Positions 19,409 to 26,459 of a stretch of 64,000 bases of DNA are shown one piece after another (the stretch's first letter is position 1; each line of letters starts with the position of its first letter). Position numbers and translations under genes: made by a program. The DNA is from Alicyclobacillus sp. ALC3 (GTDB lineage: Bacteria; Bacillota; Bacilli; Alicyclobacillales; Alicyclobacillaceae): contig NZ_CP066784.1 in NCBI RefSeq assembly GCF_028751195.1, positions 4,464,001 through 4,528,000 on the forward strand, given 5' to 3'. Under the pieces are notes generated by a model, which saw only the letters and a list, made by a program, of their open reading frames with translations, ran no database searches and was not told the origin of the DNA.

Positions 19409-19986
19409 TCGCTTGACTCCGACTGCATTTCACTGCGGATCCGCCAGTATACAGCGTTCTCCCTCTCCATCAGCCTGTTGCCAATGAACTCACGGCGGAT
19501 GGTCGCAAAGTCTGGGTGATGGCGTTTGATGATTTCGTTGACCTGTGATTCGGGATAACGGACACCCCACTCGAACTGATCTGCCAGCCATTTCAGGATC
19601 ACGAGTCGTTTCTTGCGGCTCGCCGGAATCTCTTTGAGTCGTTCCTCAATCAGGAAATCATTCAGCACCTTCTGTTCCCAGGCATCGCCTTCGGCGGTTG
19701 CCAGGGCGGCCAATCTTTCAGGTTGAAGCAGTCGATTCAATCTACGTAGGGATTCGGGCTCAAACTTGTAGAAATGAACATTTCCTTCCGCCCGCATTGT
19801 AACGAGTCCGAGATCCCGCAGCCGACCTAAGTGATGAGATACGGTGGGCGGCTTGATACCCAGGTAGGCGGACAAATCATCCACGCTGGCTTCATGGTCA
19901 GCGAGGATGCCAAGGATGCGGATGCGACTCTCGTCTGCCAACGCTTTCAACAACTGAATCAGGACTTGGCTGTCTTCTTCGGTCAT
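19405..19986 (-). CDS. ArsR-family regulator with C-terminal DUF2087
   Basis: Of 193 residues, about 1-90 form an ArsR winged HTH (LIQLLKALADESRIRILGIL; YLGIKPPTVSHHLGRLRDLG). About 115-185 form a DUF2087 domain (SRKKRLVILKWLADQFEWGV; REFIGNRLMERENAVYWR). No clustered metal-binding Cys is visible, so metal sensing is not supported. It is the first gene of the operon with MFS member 7. A strong palindrome lies 58-90 bp upstream. Confidence 0.87.
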   Translation of the reverse strand: MTEEDSQVLIQLLKALADESRIRILGILADHEASVDDLSAYLGIKPPTVSHHLGRLRDLGLVTMRAEGNVHFYKFEPESLRRLNRLLQPERLAALATAEGDAWEQKVLNDFLIEERLKEIPASRKKRLVILKWLADQFEWGVRYPESQVNEIIKRHHPDFATIRREFIGNRLMERENAVYWRIRSEMQSESSE

Positions 19987-20043
19987 ATGATGATGCCTCC
20001 ATCATGCGGGAATATTGTTGTTCATAAACATACACCAATGACG

Positions 20044-20075
20044 AAATTCGATCAACATCGAATTTACATGTTGAT
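20044..20075. promoter_or_regulatory. Two overlapping palindromes, candidate ArsR operator
   Basis: AAATTCGAT/ATCGAATTT (20044-20052, 20057-20065) is a perfect 9-bp inverted repeat with a 4-bp centre. It overlaps ATCAACAT/ATGTTGAT (20051-20058, 20068-20075). The site lies between the divergent arsR-MFS and phosphotransferase genes, where an ArsR dimer operator is expected. Confidence 0.5.
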
Positions 20076-20138
20076 GTAACCACTGTGAAGGAACATCGGG
20101 CGTCATGTCGAATGGGGCTATCGTAACGGGGTGATGTG

Positions 20139-21131
20139 ATGTCGGAAAACGGGATCGGACTACCACATGCATTACTGGCTTTTGTACATCCAATATTTGG
20201 TAACGTGACACATACGGAGGCCTTGTCCGGCATTGCAGGTGACGGCGGTGCCACACGTCTTCAGTTCGACGGTGGAAGGACTGTTATCGTCAAATCGTCA
20301 GCCTCTTCGAGAGAACGTAACTTCTACGAACATCACGCCAATTTCCTTCGCCATGCTGGCGTAGGCATCCCCGACCTCTATTGGTCCGGATGTGATGATG
20401 CGGAACGGCATTGGATCGTCATTGAAGATATCCCGAACCCCTTCCCACAGGAGCGGTGGGGATACGACCAGCAACAGATCGAAATGCTGTTTCGGTTGCA
20501 TTCAGGCACCTGGAAAGGCAGACGGTTTACATTGAGTCCCAAAGCATACGAGCCGGGGTGGGATGAGGAAATGACCGAGCGAGCATCCGAGTGGTTCGCC
20601 GATGGCTCGGAACGAGAGCACGTGGCGAATCAACTGACGACGCTGCAACGGGAAGCCCAGGTTCTCTTTCAGCCCCTGTGCTGCATATCTGCCGATCCGA
20701 ACCCAACAAACTGGCGCGTGCGGGAGAACGGGGAACTAGTTCTCATTGACTGGGAACGCTTTTCGTATGGGCATCCAGCAATTGATCTGGCCATTACGAT
20801 GCCAGGGCTCGGAAGCAGGGACGGTGAACTGGAATATAGGCTTGCCCAGCTATACAGGGGGTTTTGGGAGAAGACCATTGGAAATACTCCGCCAGAGTTG
20901 GATGGCTTGGAGCGAATGGTGCGAGTGGCCAAGTTGTGGACGGTGGTTGAGTTTCTGGCTAATGCGAGGTTGAAGCCAGTACAGTACCCGGAGGAAACGG
21001 TGAGATTTATCGTTCGTGAGCTTCCAGACCTTCTGGAACGACTTGGGGAAACTACGGATGGCCGTAGTGTAGGAACGATGCAAAATCCTCACGGGTCACG
21101 TGGTTCAGAATGTAGAGTCATCGGCGATTAG
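20139..21131 (+). CDS. APH-type phosphotransferase (aminoglycoside phosphotransferase family)
   Basis: The 330-residue protein has kinase-like features: a Gly-rich ATP lobe (GIAGDGGATRLQFDGGRTVI, about 30-50), a hinge (HWIVIEDIPNPF), the catalytic-loop equivalent ISADPNPTNW (about 188-197) and the metal motif LVLIDWERFSYGHPAIDLA. The catalytic-loop Asp is present but the usual His before it is not. APH-fold proteins phosphorylate antibiotics, choline or other small alcohols; nothing here proves drug resistance. The ATG at 20139 follows a weak GGGGTGATGTG. Confidence 0.75.
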   Translation: MSENGIGLPHALLAFVHPIFGNVTHTEALSGIAGDGGATRLQFDGGRTVIVKSSASSRERNFYEHHANFLRHAGVGIPDLYWSGCDDAERHWIVIEDIPNPFPQERWGYDQQQIEMLFRLHSGTWKGRRFTLSPKAYEPGWDEEMTERASEWFADGSEREHVANQLTTLQREAQVLFQPLCCISADPNPTNWRVRENGELVLIDWERFSYGHPAIDLAITMPGLGSRDGELEYRLAQLYRGFWEKTIGNTPPELDGLERMVRVAKLWTVVEFLANARLKPVQYPEETVRFIVRELPDLLERLGETTDGRSVGTMQNPHGSRGSECRVIGD

Positions 21132-21237
21132 GAGCGTGTCCCCGCCCTCTTAATAAAGCAGTTTTAGGGGATAAAGGATAATTGAAAAATCTGTCGAATT
21201 AGAATGGCAATTATTATCGGGGGAAGGATGCGAGTGT

Positions 21238-22725
21238 ATGTTCATCTACCCAGATATGAAAGAAGCACTCCAACAGCTATCCGCAATGGGGCTGGTTATC
21301 AGTCCCTGGCTTGCGGACATGAACGGAGACGGGCGATTTGATCCGCTGGTTCATGAATACCTCAGCAACCGGGCTCGTGAGTGCGCGTACACGCATTGGA
21401 CGGAGATGGAACGTGGCTATGTGCTAAACGATTTACCGGCACCAGAGCGAATTGCACAGGTGGCCGTGTACGAAATTGCAGCGTCGACCGCTGCGTATAT
21501 GGCACATGAGTCCACTGGGGAATTGGATGTAGATGAAGCATTGGCTCGGGGAGCCATGGATCGCGTGGAATCTTTCGTAGAACGGTACCGGTTCGGAACG
21601 CTGCTTCAACTGTACATGCTAGTAACGAGTTGGGAAAATCATAATGCGCTGCGTCATTATGGCGAGATCCCGGAACGTGAATTCGTACGAGGAACTTGGC
21701 ATCGCCCTTGGGTAGATTACAGTCTGGGTGAAGAACTGATGTTTGCCACACACATTGGGAATATCCGTATTGAGCGCCGGGGGGACCAGCGTTTTGTGCA
21801 ATTAACGGATGAAGGCCACCAAGTATTGAAACAAACGACAGACGTACTGGCATCCGTTGGCTACTTCCGTCAGCGCCTCAATATGCTACATATCTCCCAA
21901 TTCAATCGATTTGAAGACTATGAGCAGTTGGCAAGCGAAATTTGGCCGAATTCCATGGAGTTACGTCGGGAATTTCTGCGCTTTGTAGGGATAGCGGATG
22001 GCATGCAAGTTGTCGAACTTGGCTGCGCCAACGGTGTGTTTACGTTCGATGGGGGATTGGCGGAAACAGTGGGGCCATCTGGTTATGTTGTCGCGGTCGA
22101 TCCCGCTACAGCGATGCTGGCCCGGGCGGGGGTAAAGCAAAACCGGCTGGGCATACCGTGGGTGTCGTTTCGGCAAGGTCGGGCCGAGGAACTGCCCATT
22201 GGGGAAGAGCAGTTCGACGCCGCCATAGGGGTCGGATTTTTACACTTCACCCATCGCCAGCAAGCTCTTGCAGAAATGAAGCGCGTGGTCCGTCCTGGTG
22301 GCATCATCGCCAGCATGCATCCGTTGCAAGCGAACCTTGACATACCGTTCTTTCGTGAGTGGTTTGCTCCCATATTGCAACTGGCAGCGAAGCGGCAGGA
22401 ACGCCCGAAAAGTTATCTACTCGAACCGAATGTGGTTCAAGAGGACTTCATCCATGCTGGTTTGACAGAGATCGAAGCACGAATTATGCCGATGCCATCG
22501 GTATTCTTTGATCCACAAAAGGCCGTTCAGCATTTTGTCCGAGGTGTTGGGTGGTTTGGCGAAGAACTCTCATCTCTCCCATGGCAGGCCAGGGAGGATT
22601 TGATTCAGGAACTCATTGATCGCGGGCGATTCGTGTGTGAGCGGTATCCAGAGAATGAAAGAGTTCTACATACCTCCATGCAGGCCGTAAAGGCTCGCGT
22701 ATCGCTTGGTGATTCAGACAAATAG
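21238..22725 (+). CDS. Two-domain class I SAM-dependent methyltransferase
   Basis: Of 495 residues, about 245-400 form a Methyltransf_11/25-type domain: motif I VVELGCANGVFTF, acidic loop VVAVDPATAMLARAG, QGRAEELPIGEEQFDAAIGV and KRVVRPGGIIASMHPL. The first about 235 residues have no family I recognise; they look helical and could bind substrate. GGGGGAAGG lies about 12 nt before the ATG. Substrate unknown. It follows the phosphotransferase by about 100 bp, possibly a separate transcript. Confidence 0.78.
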   Translation: MFIYPDMKEALQQLSAMGLVISPWLADMNGDGRFDPLVHEYLSNRARECAYTHWTEMERGYVLNDLPAPERIAQVAVYEIAASTAAYMAHESTGELDVDEALARGAMDRVESFVERYRFGTLLQLYMLVTSWENHNALRHYGEIPEREFVRGTWHRPWVDYSLGEELMFATHIGNIRIERRGDQRFVQLTDEGHQVLKQTTDVLASVGYFRQRLNMLHISQFNRFEDYEQLASEIWPNSMELRREFLRFVGIADGMQVVELGCANGVFTFDGGLAETVGPSGYVVAVDPATAMLARAGVKQNRLGIPWVSFRQGRAEELPIGEEQFDAAIGVGFLHFTHRQQALAEMKRVVRPGGIIASMHPLQANLDIPFFREWFAPILQLAAKRQERPKSYLLEPNVVQEDFIHAGLTEIEARIMPMPSVFFDPQKAVQHFVRGVGWFGEELSSLPWQAREDLIQELIDRGRFVCERYPENERVLHTSMQAVKARVSLGDSDK

Positions 22726-22762
22726 TCAAATAGTCAAGTAGATAAAATTCTGCAATTGAATA

Positions 22763-22852
22763 AACCATGGGCAAACCCAGTGAAAGTTGGGGACGCAAAG
22801 CTATAGGGACTAAGGACCGGAATGGTCTATTGTCAGCCAGTTGCCACGGCGC
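22763..22852 (+). ncRNA. Cyclic-di-GMP-I (GEMM-I) riboswitch aptamer
   Basis: The hallmark elements occur in order: GGGCAAACCC (22769-22778), a GAAA tetraloop (22782-22785), GGGGACGCAAAGC (22789-22801), GGGACTAAGG, then AATGG and CAGCCAGTTGCC closing the second stem. This is the conserved GEMM-I core (G-rich strand, GNRA loop with receptor, ACGCAAAGC junction). It lies 60 bp upstream of a stand-alone winged-helix gene and near a Tad pilus locus, consistent with control by c-di-GMP. Confidence 0.9.
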
Positions 22853-22868
22853 GGTTCTGTGTAGCCTT

Positions 22869-22903
22869 GCCCCCTCACTCGCACAGGGTTCCATATAGGG
22901 GGC
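22869..22903 (+). promoter_or_regulatory. SD-sequestering hairpin (riboswitch expression platform)
   Basis: GCCCCCT (22869-22875) pairs perfectly with AGGGGGC (22897-22903). The 3' arm is the Shine-Dalgarno site 8 nt upstream of the ATG at 22911. No U-tract follows, so translation control rather than termination is indicated. Which ligand state frees the SD cannot be read by eye. Confidence 0.65.
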
Positions 22904-22910
22904 TTGGGTG

Positions 22911-23297
22911 ATGAGTGGTGAAATCGAGAGCCGAATCTCTCTGGGAGACGATTGTTATCTGAACCTAAACGGCGCGGTCCTCGTCAAAGATGGAGACACC
23001 AAGTACCTCACACCAATTGAGTTTCGGCTCCTTCGCTATTTGGCAGAGCATATGGGGGAAGTTGTTTCAAGCAACGACCTGATTGTGCGTGGATGGGGAG
23101 AAAACACCATGGCACAAAGGGATGAGCTGTATGTGTTCATCCGACAGATCCGTATTCAGTTGGAGGACAACCCTGACGAGCCAACGTGTCTTCAAACCAT
23201 CCGAAGGCGTGGCTACGTCCTGTATCCACGACAAAAGCCTGCAGAACCGTGTGCTTCCGTATCGAACGACGTTACGCAAAGTATAAGAGAACGATGA
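22911..23297 (+). CDS. Stand-alone OmpR/PhoB-type winged-helix DNA-binding protein
   Basis: Residues about 10-105 of 128 form a Trans_reg_C domain: KYLTPIEFRLLRYLAEHMGE, VSSNDLIVRGWG, DELYVFIRQIRIQLEDNP and LQTIRRRGYVLYP. There is no receiver domain, so activity is not set by phosphorylation; the c-di-GMP riboswitch in its leader would set its level. Likely targets are nearby, perhaps the pilus locus (inference). It is convergent with the XRE gene downstream. Confidence 0.88.
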   Translation: MSGEIESRISLGDDCYLNLNGAVLVKDGDTKYLTPIEFRLLRYLAEHMGEVVSSNDLIVRGWGENTMAQRDELYVFIRQIRIQLEDNPDEPTCLQTIRRRGYVLYPRQKPAEPCASVSNDVTQSIRER

Positions 23298-23336
23298 TGG
23301 AGTGGGTTATTCCGGATGTCTTTTCTGATCCCCACT

Positions 23337-23912
23337 CTATCGGGACGAACCGGAACTAGACAAATCGAGGACTTTACGGACGAGATCGTGGACAAAATCT
23401 CGCTGCTCCGGTGTCAGTGGCGTACCATTGTACGATATGTTTTCCTGCTCAAGGAGTACGCCGAGATCCAATGCGGTGGCCTCTGGGCGATCGGCGAATC
23501 CGAGAAGATAATCGGCCGTCACTTGAAGATGAGCCGCCAAGCGTTCGACGGTTTGGCGGCTGGGGAATTGGCTTGCGCCGGATTCCCACCGTTCAATCGT
23601 TTTGGGAGACAAACCGCATGCTGCAGCCAGGTCCGGTATGTCGATTTGTCGTTCAAGTCGAATGCTTCGCAAGCGATGCGCAAAGAGTAGGCTGTGACTG
23701 TCCAAATAACCTGCGGCACGGAGCATTTCCCCATACGGAATCCCAAGGGCAAGAGCCAAAGGCGACAGGGACTCCGCTTTGGGCTTACGCTTCCCGTTTT
23801 CAAGCAGCGAAAGGTGCCCAATCCCCATCTTGGATCGGGCTGCCACAGTTCGCAGGGTTAGTTTTCGTTCCTTGCGTTGTCGTCGTAACCACGAACCGAA
23901 CTCTTCATTCAT
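23337..23912 (-). CDS. XRE-family regulator with two HTH domains
   Basis: The 191-residue protein has a first Cro/CI HTH (about 5-60, LTLRTVAARSKMGIGHLSLL), a second (about 78-135, IDIPDLAAACGLSPKTIERW) and a short C-terminal tail (TPLTPEQRDFVHDLVRKVLD) of the type seen in Bacillus XRE regulators. It is divergent from a single-HTH XRE gene, like a phage or element immunity region. Repeated AAAAGTGAACA sequences nearby may be its operators. Confidence 0.87.
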   Translation of the reverse strand: MNEEFGSWLRRQRKERKLTLRTVAARSKMGIGHLSLLENGKRKPKAESLSPLALALGIPYGEMLRAAGYLDSHSLLFAHRLRSIRLERQIDIPDLAAACGLSPKTIERWESGASQFPSRQTVERLAAHLQVTADYLLGFADRPEATALDLGVLLEQENISYNGTPLTPEQRDFVHDLVRKVLDLSSSGSSR

Positions 23913-23982
23913 CGCCGTTCAACCACACCCTTCATGCTCTTTGCCGATGATACCATTCAACTTCATGAAAGTACACCATAAA

Positions 23983-23999
23983 GTTATCAAAAGTGAACA
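23983..23999. promoter_or_regulatory. Candidate XRE operator, copy 1
   Basis: GTTATCAAAAGTGAACA lies in the 159-bp gap between the divergent XRE genes. It matches the copy at 24294-24310 at 15 of 17 positions, with 11 identical bases in a row. Confidence 0.4.
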
Positions 24000-24071
24000 A
24001 AGATGTGGTTGCCAATCGAAAGATCCAGGAATTATCATGAGATTACACAAAGGTAGACAGGGGGCGGTCAA

Positions 24072-24344
24072 GTGTCGAAGCGTATCGGACTCATTCGGGT
24101 GAAAACGCCTTCATTCACGCGGGCACGTGTCTTGAGGGGACTGTCACAAAGGGATCTGGCACAGGTTGTCGATTACAGTGTCGGCTATGTCAGTCAGGTA
24201 GAGCGAGGGATCAGTCATCCAAGTCCACAAGCGGCGCAGCAGTTCTGTCGTGCACTGGACAAGCCTTTCGACGAGCTTTTTTATCTTGATGATGTTTACA
24301 AAAGTGAACATCAGAGAGCGGAGGGTGCTGAAGGTGAAGGATGA
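24072..24344 (+). CDS. Small XRE-family (Cro/CI) regulator
   Basis: The 90-residue product starts at GTG after AGGGGGCGG and contains a single HTH_3 domain (about 15-72): ARVLRGLSQRDLAQVVDYSV, GYVSQVERGISHPSPQAAQQ. The short acidic tail carries no sensor domain. It is divergent from the two-HTH XRE protein, and the next small gene overlaps its 3' end by 11 bp. Confidence 0.85.
   Translation: MSKRIGLIRVKTPSFTRARVLRGLSQRDLAQVVDYSVGYVSQVERGISHPSPQAAQQFCRALDKPFDELFYLDDVYKSEHQRAEGAEGEG
24294..24310. promoter_or_regulatory. Candidate XRE operator, copy 2
   Basis: GTTTACAAAAGTGAACA sits inside the 3' end of the small XRE gene, just upstream of the next small ORF. It is near-identical to the copy at 23983-23999. 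It could bind the XRE protein(s) and tune the downstream phage-like genes. Confidence 0.35.
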
Positions 24345-24495
24345 ACGGCAGTACCCAAAGACTCAGTCTCAACCGGCCCAACATGACCGGCGGTATCCGA
24401 CGCAGCGGAAGGAGTATGAGAAGTTGATGCGGCACGACTCTTATCGGAGAATTCACCGGCGTTTACGTCAGACGAAGTGGGCGGATCGGACATGA
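24334..24495 (+). CDS. Small basic protein of unknown function (53 aa)
   Basis: GTG at 24334 has SD GGAGGG at 8 nt. The peptide is rich in Lys/Arg/Gln and ends MRHDSYRRIHRRLRQTKWAD RT (the final two residues follow directly). The stop overlaps the start of the ArpU-like gene by 4 bp (ATGA), which supports its being real. Similar small genes precede late-regulator genes in phages, but I recognise no family. Confidence 0.55.
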   Translation: MKDERQYPKTQSQPAQHDRRYPTQRKEYEKLMRHDSYRRIHRRLRQTKWADRT

Positions 24496-24950
24496 TCAAC
24501 ACACAGATGCGTGAAACAGAGGCGTGGTTGTATGCCTATCCGACGTGGCAACGAAAGTTGAAGAACCTCCGCGTACAACTGAACGATTACCCGCGCATGG
24601 GCTACGAGTTTGTCGCGGTTGCATCGTTCGCGAAGGGGCGGGAAAGTGACCCAACCTATGAAGCTGTCGAGCGACGGATGGAGATTGAGGAGCAGAAAAT
24701 CCGCCCACTCGAATTCAAGGTACAGTTGCTGGAGAACGCCCTCTCTGTTCTGACAGAGGAAGAGATGGACTTGGTCCGGCTGAAGTACTTTGAGCAAAAG
24801 AACAATGCGATTACGTGGGAAGCGTTGTACCTCTCACGGCGGGCGTTCTTCCGTAAGCGCGTATCCATCTTGGAAAAGCTCTATGAGGCGCTGGGCGGGG
24901 ACGGGGCGATCATCTGGAGGGGTCAAACCGGTTCCACTGTTCATTCGTGA
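24492..24950 (+). CDS. ArpU/DUF1492-type phage transcriptional regulator
   Basis: The 152-residue protein has an N-terminal helical part (AWLYAYPTWQRKLKNLRVQL) and a C-terminal sigma-70 region 4-like part (SVLTEEEMDLVRLKYFEQKN; WEALYLSRRAFFRKRVSIL). That is the layout of RinA/ArpU/DUF1492 late-gene regulators in Firmicute phages and integrated elements. Start at ATG 24492, coupled to the small upstream gene. Together with the XRE genes it gives the region a prophage/element character. Confidence 0.72.
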   Translation: MINTQMRETEAWLYAYPTWQRKLKNLRVQLNDYPRMGYEFVAVASFAKGRESDPTYEAVERRMEIEEQKIRPLEFKVQLLENALSVLTEEEMDLVRLKYFEQKNNAITWEALYLSRRAFFRKRVSILEKLYEALGGDGAIIWRGQTGSTVHS

Positions 24951-25162
24951 GAGCCGGGTGGTGATGCAGCGTGTGCTTGGTTCTTGTGCACGACCTTCAG
25001 AAGAATTTCATGGAGGGTGCTTGTAAAGTTCGTGAGTGCGCTGGTGGAAGGGCGATTGCAGGTCACGGTGACCACCACGCCATCCAAATTGAGTTGAAAG
25101 GTCTTGGTTCCGACCTGCTCGTCGTCCCCTTGTCTTGGCGCCGGTGTCGATGTCTGTTTCAT
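24941..25162 (-). CDS. Hypothetical 73-residue protein
   Basis: The minus-strand ATG at 25162 is preceded by AAAGGA. The product has a Pro/Gln-rich start and a core TKTFQLNLDGVVVTVTCNRP with a helical tail. No family recognised. It is convergent with and overlaps the ArpU-like gene by 10 bp. The upstream 280 bp to 25441 contain no other supported gene and presumably hold two divergent promoters. Confidence 0.5.
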   Translation of the reverse strand: MKQTSTPAPRQGDDEQVGTKTFQLNLDGVVVTVTCNRPSTSALTNFTSTLHEILLKVVHKNQAHAASPPGSHE

Positions 25163-25441
25163 CGTCTTCTCAATCCTTTCGTGGGGGAATGCATCCGAAT
25201 GGCAATGGCAGTGCGTGGACTTGACTTATGGATGCGTGGGAGGGAATCTTTTCCTGGTGACGAAGGTGTTTCAACAAGGTCATCGTACATTCGGCGGTCA
25301 GATGCGTGGTGCCTCAGGCGTGACAGGTGAGTGCCTGGATTCATCCGAATCTTCAAAGCTTAACAAATGGCACGTTGCTGGCACTTATCGGTTCTCTCTG
25401 GATGCTAGGCTTTCCATAACGAGAAATGGGAGGTGTGTGAA

Positions 25442-26407
25442 GTGACCCGGAAGCAAGTCGTCGTTCAATCAGTGGGGCGCAGGTTCGGAGTAGCTCTCGT
25501 ACTTTGTCTCTTTGCAGGCACTCTCGCCGGATGAGGTTCTGCAACGCAAAGTCACCCACTGGATGATAGCGGAACTGGCAACGTTGCTGCCAATCGATCG
25601 GCGAATGTCACAAACAATGTGCCGGATAACCTCACGGTCAACATCATCGGAAATTCAGCTTCTTCCATTCCCAGCCCATCGAATCCTGCCACGAAACAGG
25701 AGAACAGCAAGGGAAGCAAAGGGGATCAAAGCGCTTCTTCAGCCTCATCGAAAGCAAATGTACCTTCGAAGTCCTCTGCGTCTTCCAAGCCATCGAAACA
25801 AGCCACATCAACATCCACGGGGAAAACTCAGCACAGTAGCAACACGACAAGCGGTCATGGCTCGCCGACCAAAGGTACCGACGCGAATCATGAGACATCC
25901 TCCGGCACGTCTCGAACCACAGCAGGATCCGGAAATCAAACGAGTGGCTCAAGCAGTCCGTCGAAACCCTCGGGCATCGATGGAACCTGGACCCATCGGT
26001 TGAATAGCCCGTATGTCGGGAGGAATTATACGGGGCCCAACAGTGGTTTGTTCGCAAGGCTCGTTCAACAGATTGCGGAAGGCAAAACGTCTGTGGCAAC
26101 CGCGAAGGCCACCATCTCCGCTTTGCAGCCGTGGAGCGCCGTATGGACGTCCGCGAACAATGGGGATGGCAAGACATACACCTATCATGTGAACGATGTC
26201 GGTGCTTTCGTGTTTCAAACAAAGCAGCTATCGAATGACGTGATCGCGAAGGAGTGGCAGGCCCATTCACAAGCCGTGTTGGATGATGGCTTCTATAGCC
26301 AGTGGGCCGTGTACTGGAACGCCACTCGTCAAGCATACACGGTAGCATTTCTGGACGTAGGTTTTTACCTCGCATCAAACGCTCCGTCTCAAAACACGAC
26401 GAACTGA
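25442..26407 (+). pseudogene. Secreted lipoprotein gene with in-frame TGA at the lipobox cysteine position
   Basis: GTG at 25442 has SD GGGAGG 8 nt upstream. Thirty codons encode a signal peptide ending LCLFAGTLAG, then TGA (25532-25534), then the same frame continues GSATQSHPLDDSG for about 290 codons to a stop at 26407. A lipobox needs Cys right after LAG, and TGC or TGT differs from TGA by one base. The remainder is a Ser/Thr/Lys-rich linker (about residues 55-175) and a C-terminal globular part (GIDGTWTHRLNSPYVGRNYT onward). It lies directly upstream of the Tad-like genes. Nonsense mutation, sequencing error, or recoding are the options. Confidence 0.7.
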
Positions 26408-26430
26408 AAAGGGAGGTAGGGCAACGCACA

Positions 26431-26457
26431 CCCGCGCTCTTGCAGCGTGGGTTTTTT
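26431..26457 (+). terminator. Intrinsic terminator after the lipoprotein gene
   Basis: CCCGCGCT (26431-26438) pairs with AGCGTGGG (26444-26451, one G-T pair), followed by TTTTTT. It ends two bases before the GTG of the next gene, so that gene needs read-through, or initiates in another way. Confidence 0.7.
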
Positions 26458-26459
26458 GC

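Noticed and set aside
20139..21131. Naming the APH-type protein an aminoglycoside-resistance gene
   Set aside because: The catalytic loop deviates from true APH enzymes (no His before the Asp), and the family includes many non-resistance kinases.
24250..24333. Longer version of the 53-residue gene starting inside the small XRE gene
   Set aside because: The SD GGAGGG with ideal spacing points to GTG 24334; the upstream part is simply the other frame of the XRE gene.
25532..25534. Selenocysteine at the lipobox position as a firm call
   Set aside because: No SECIS-like hairpin could be established by eye right after the TGA, and selenium genes are not in the window; kept only as a hypothesis.
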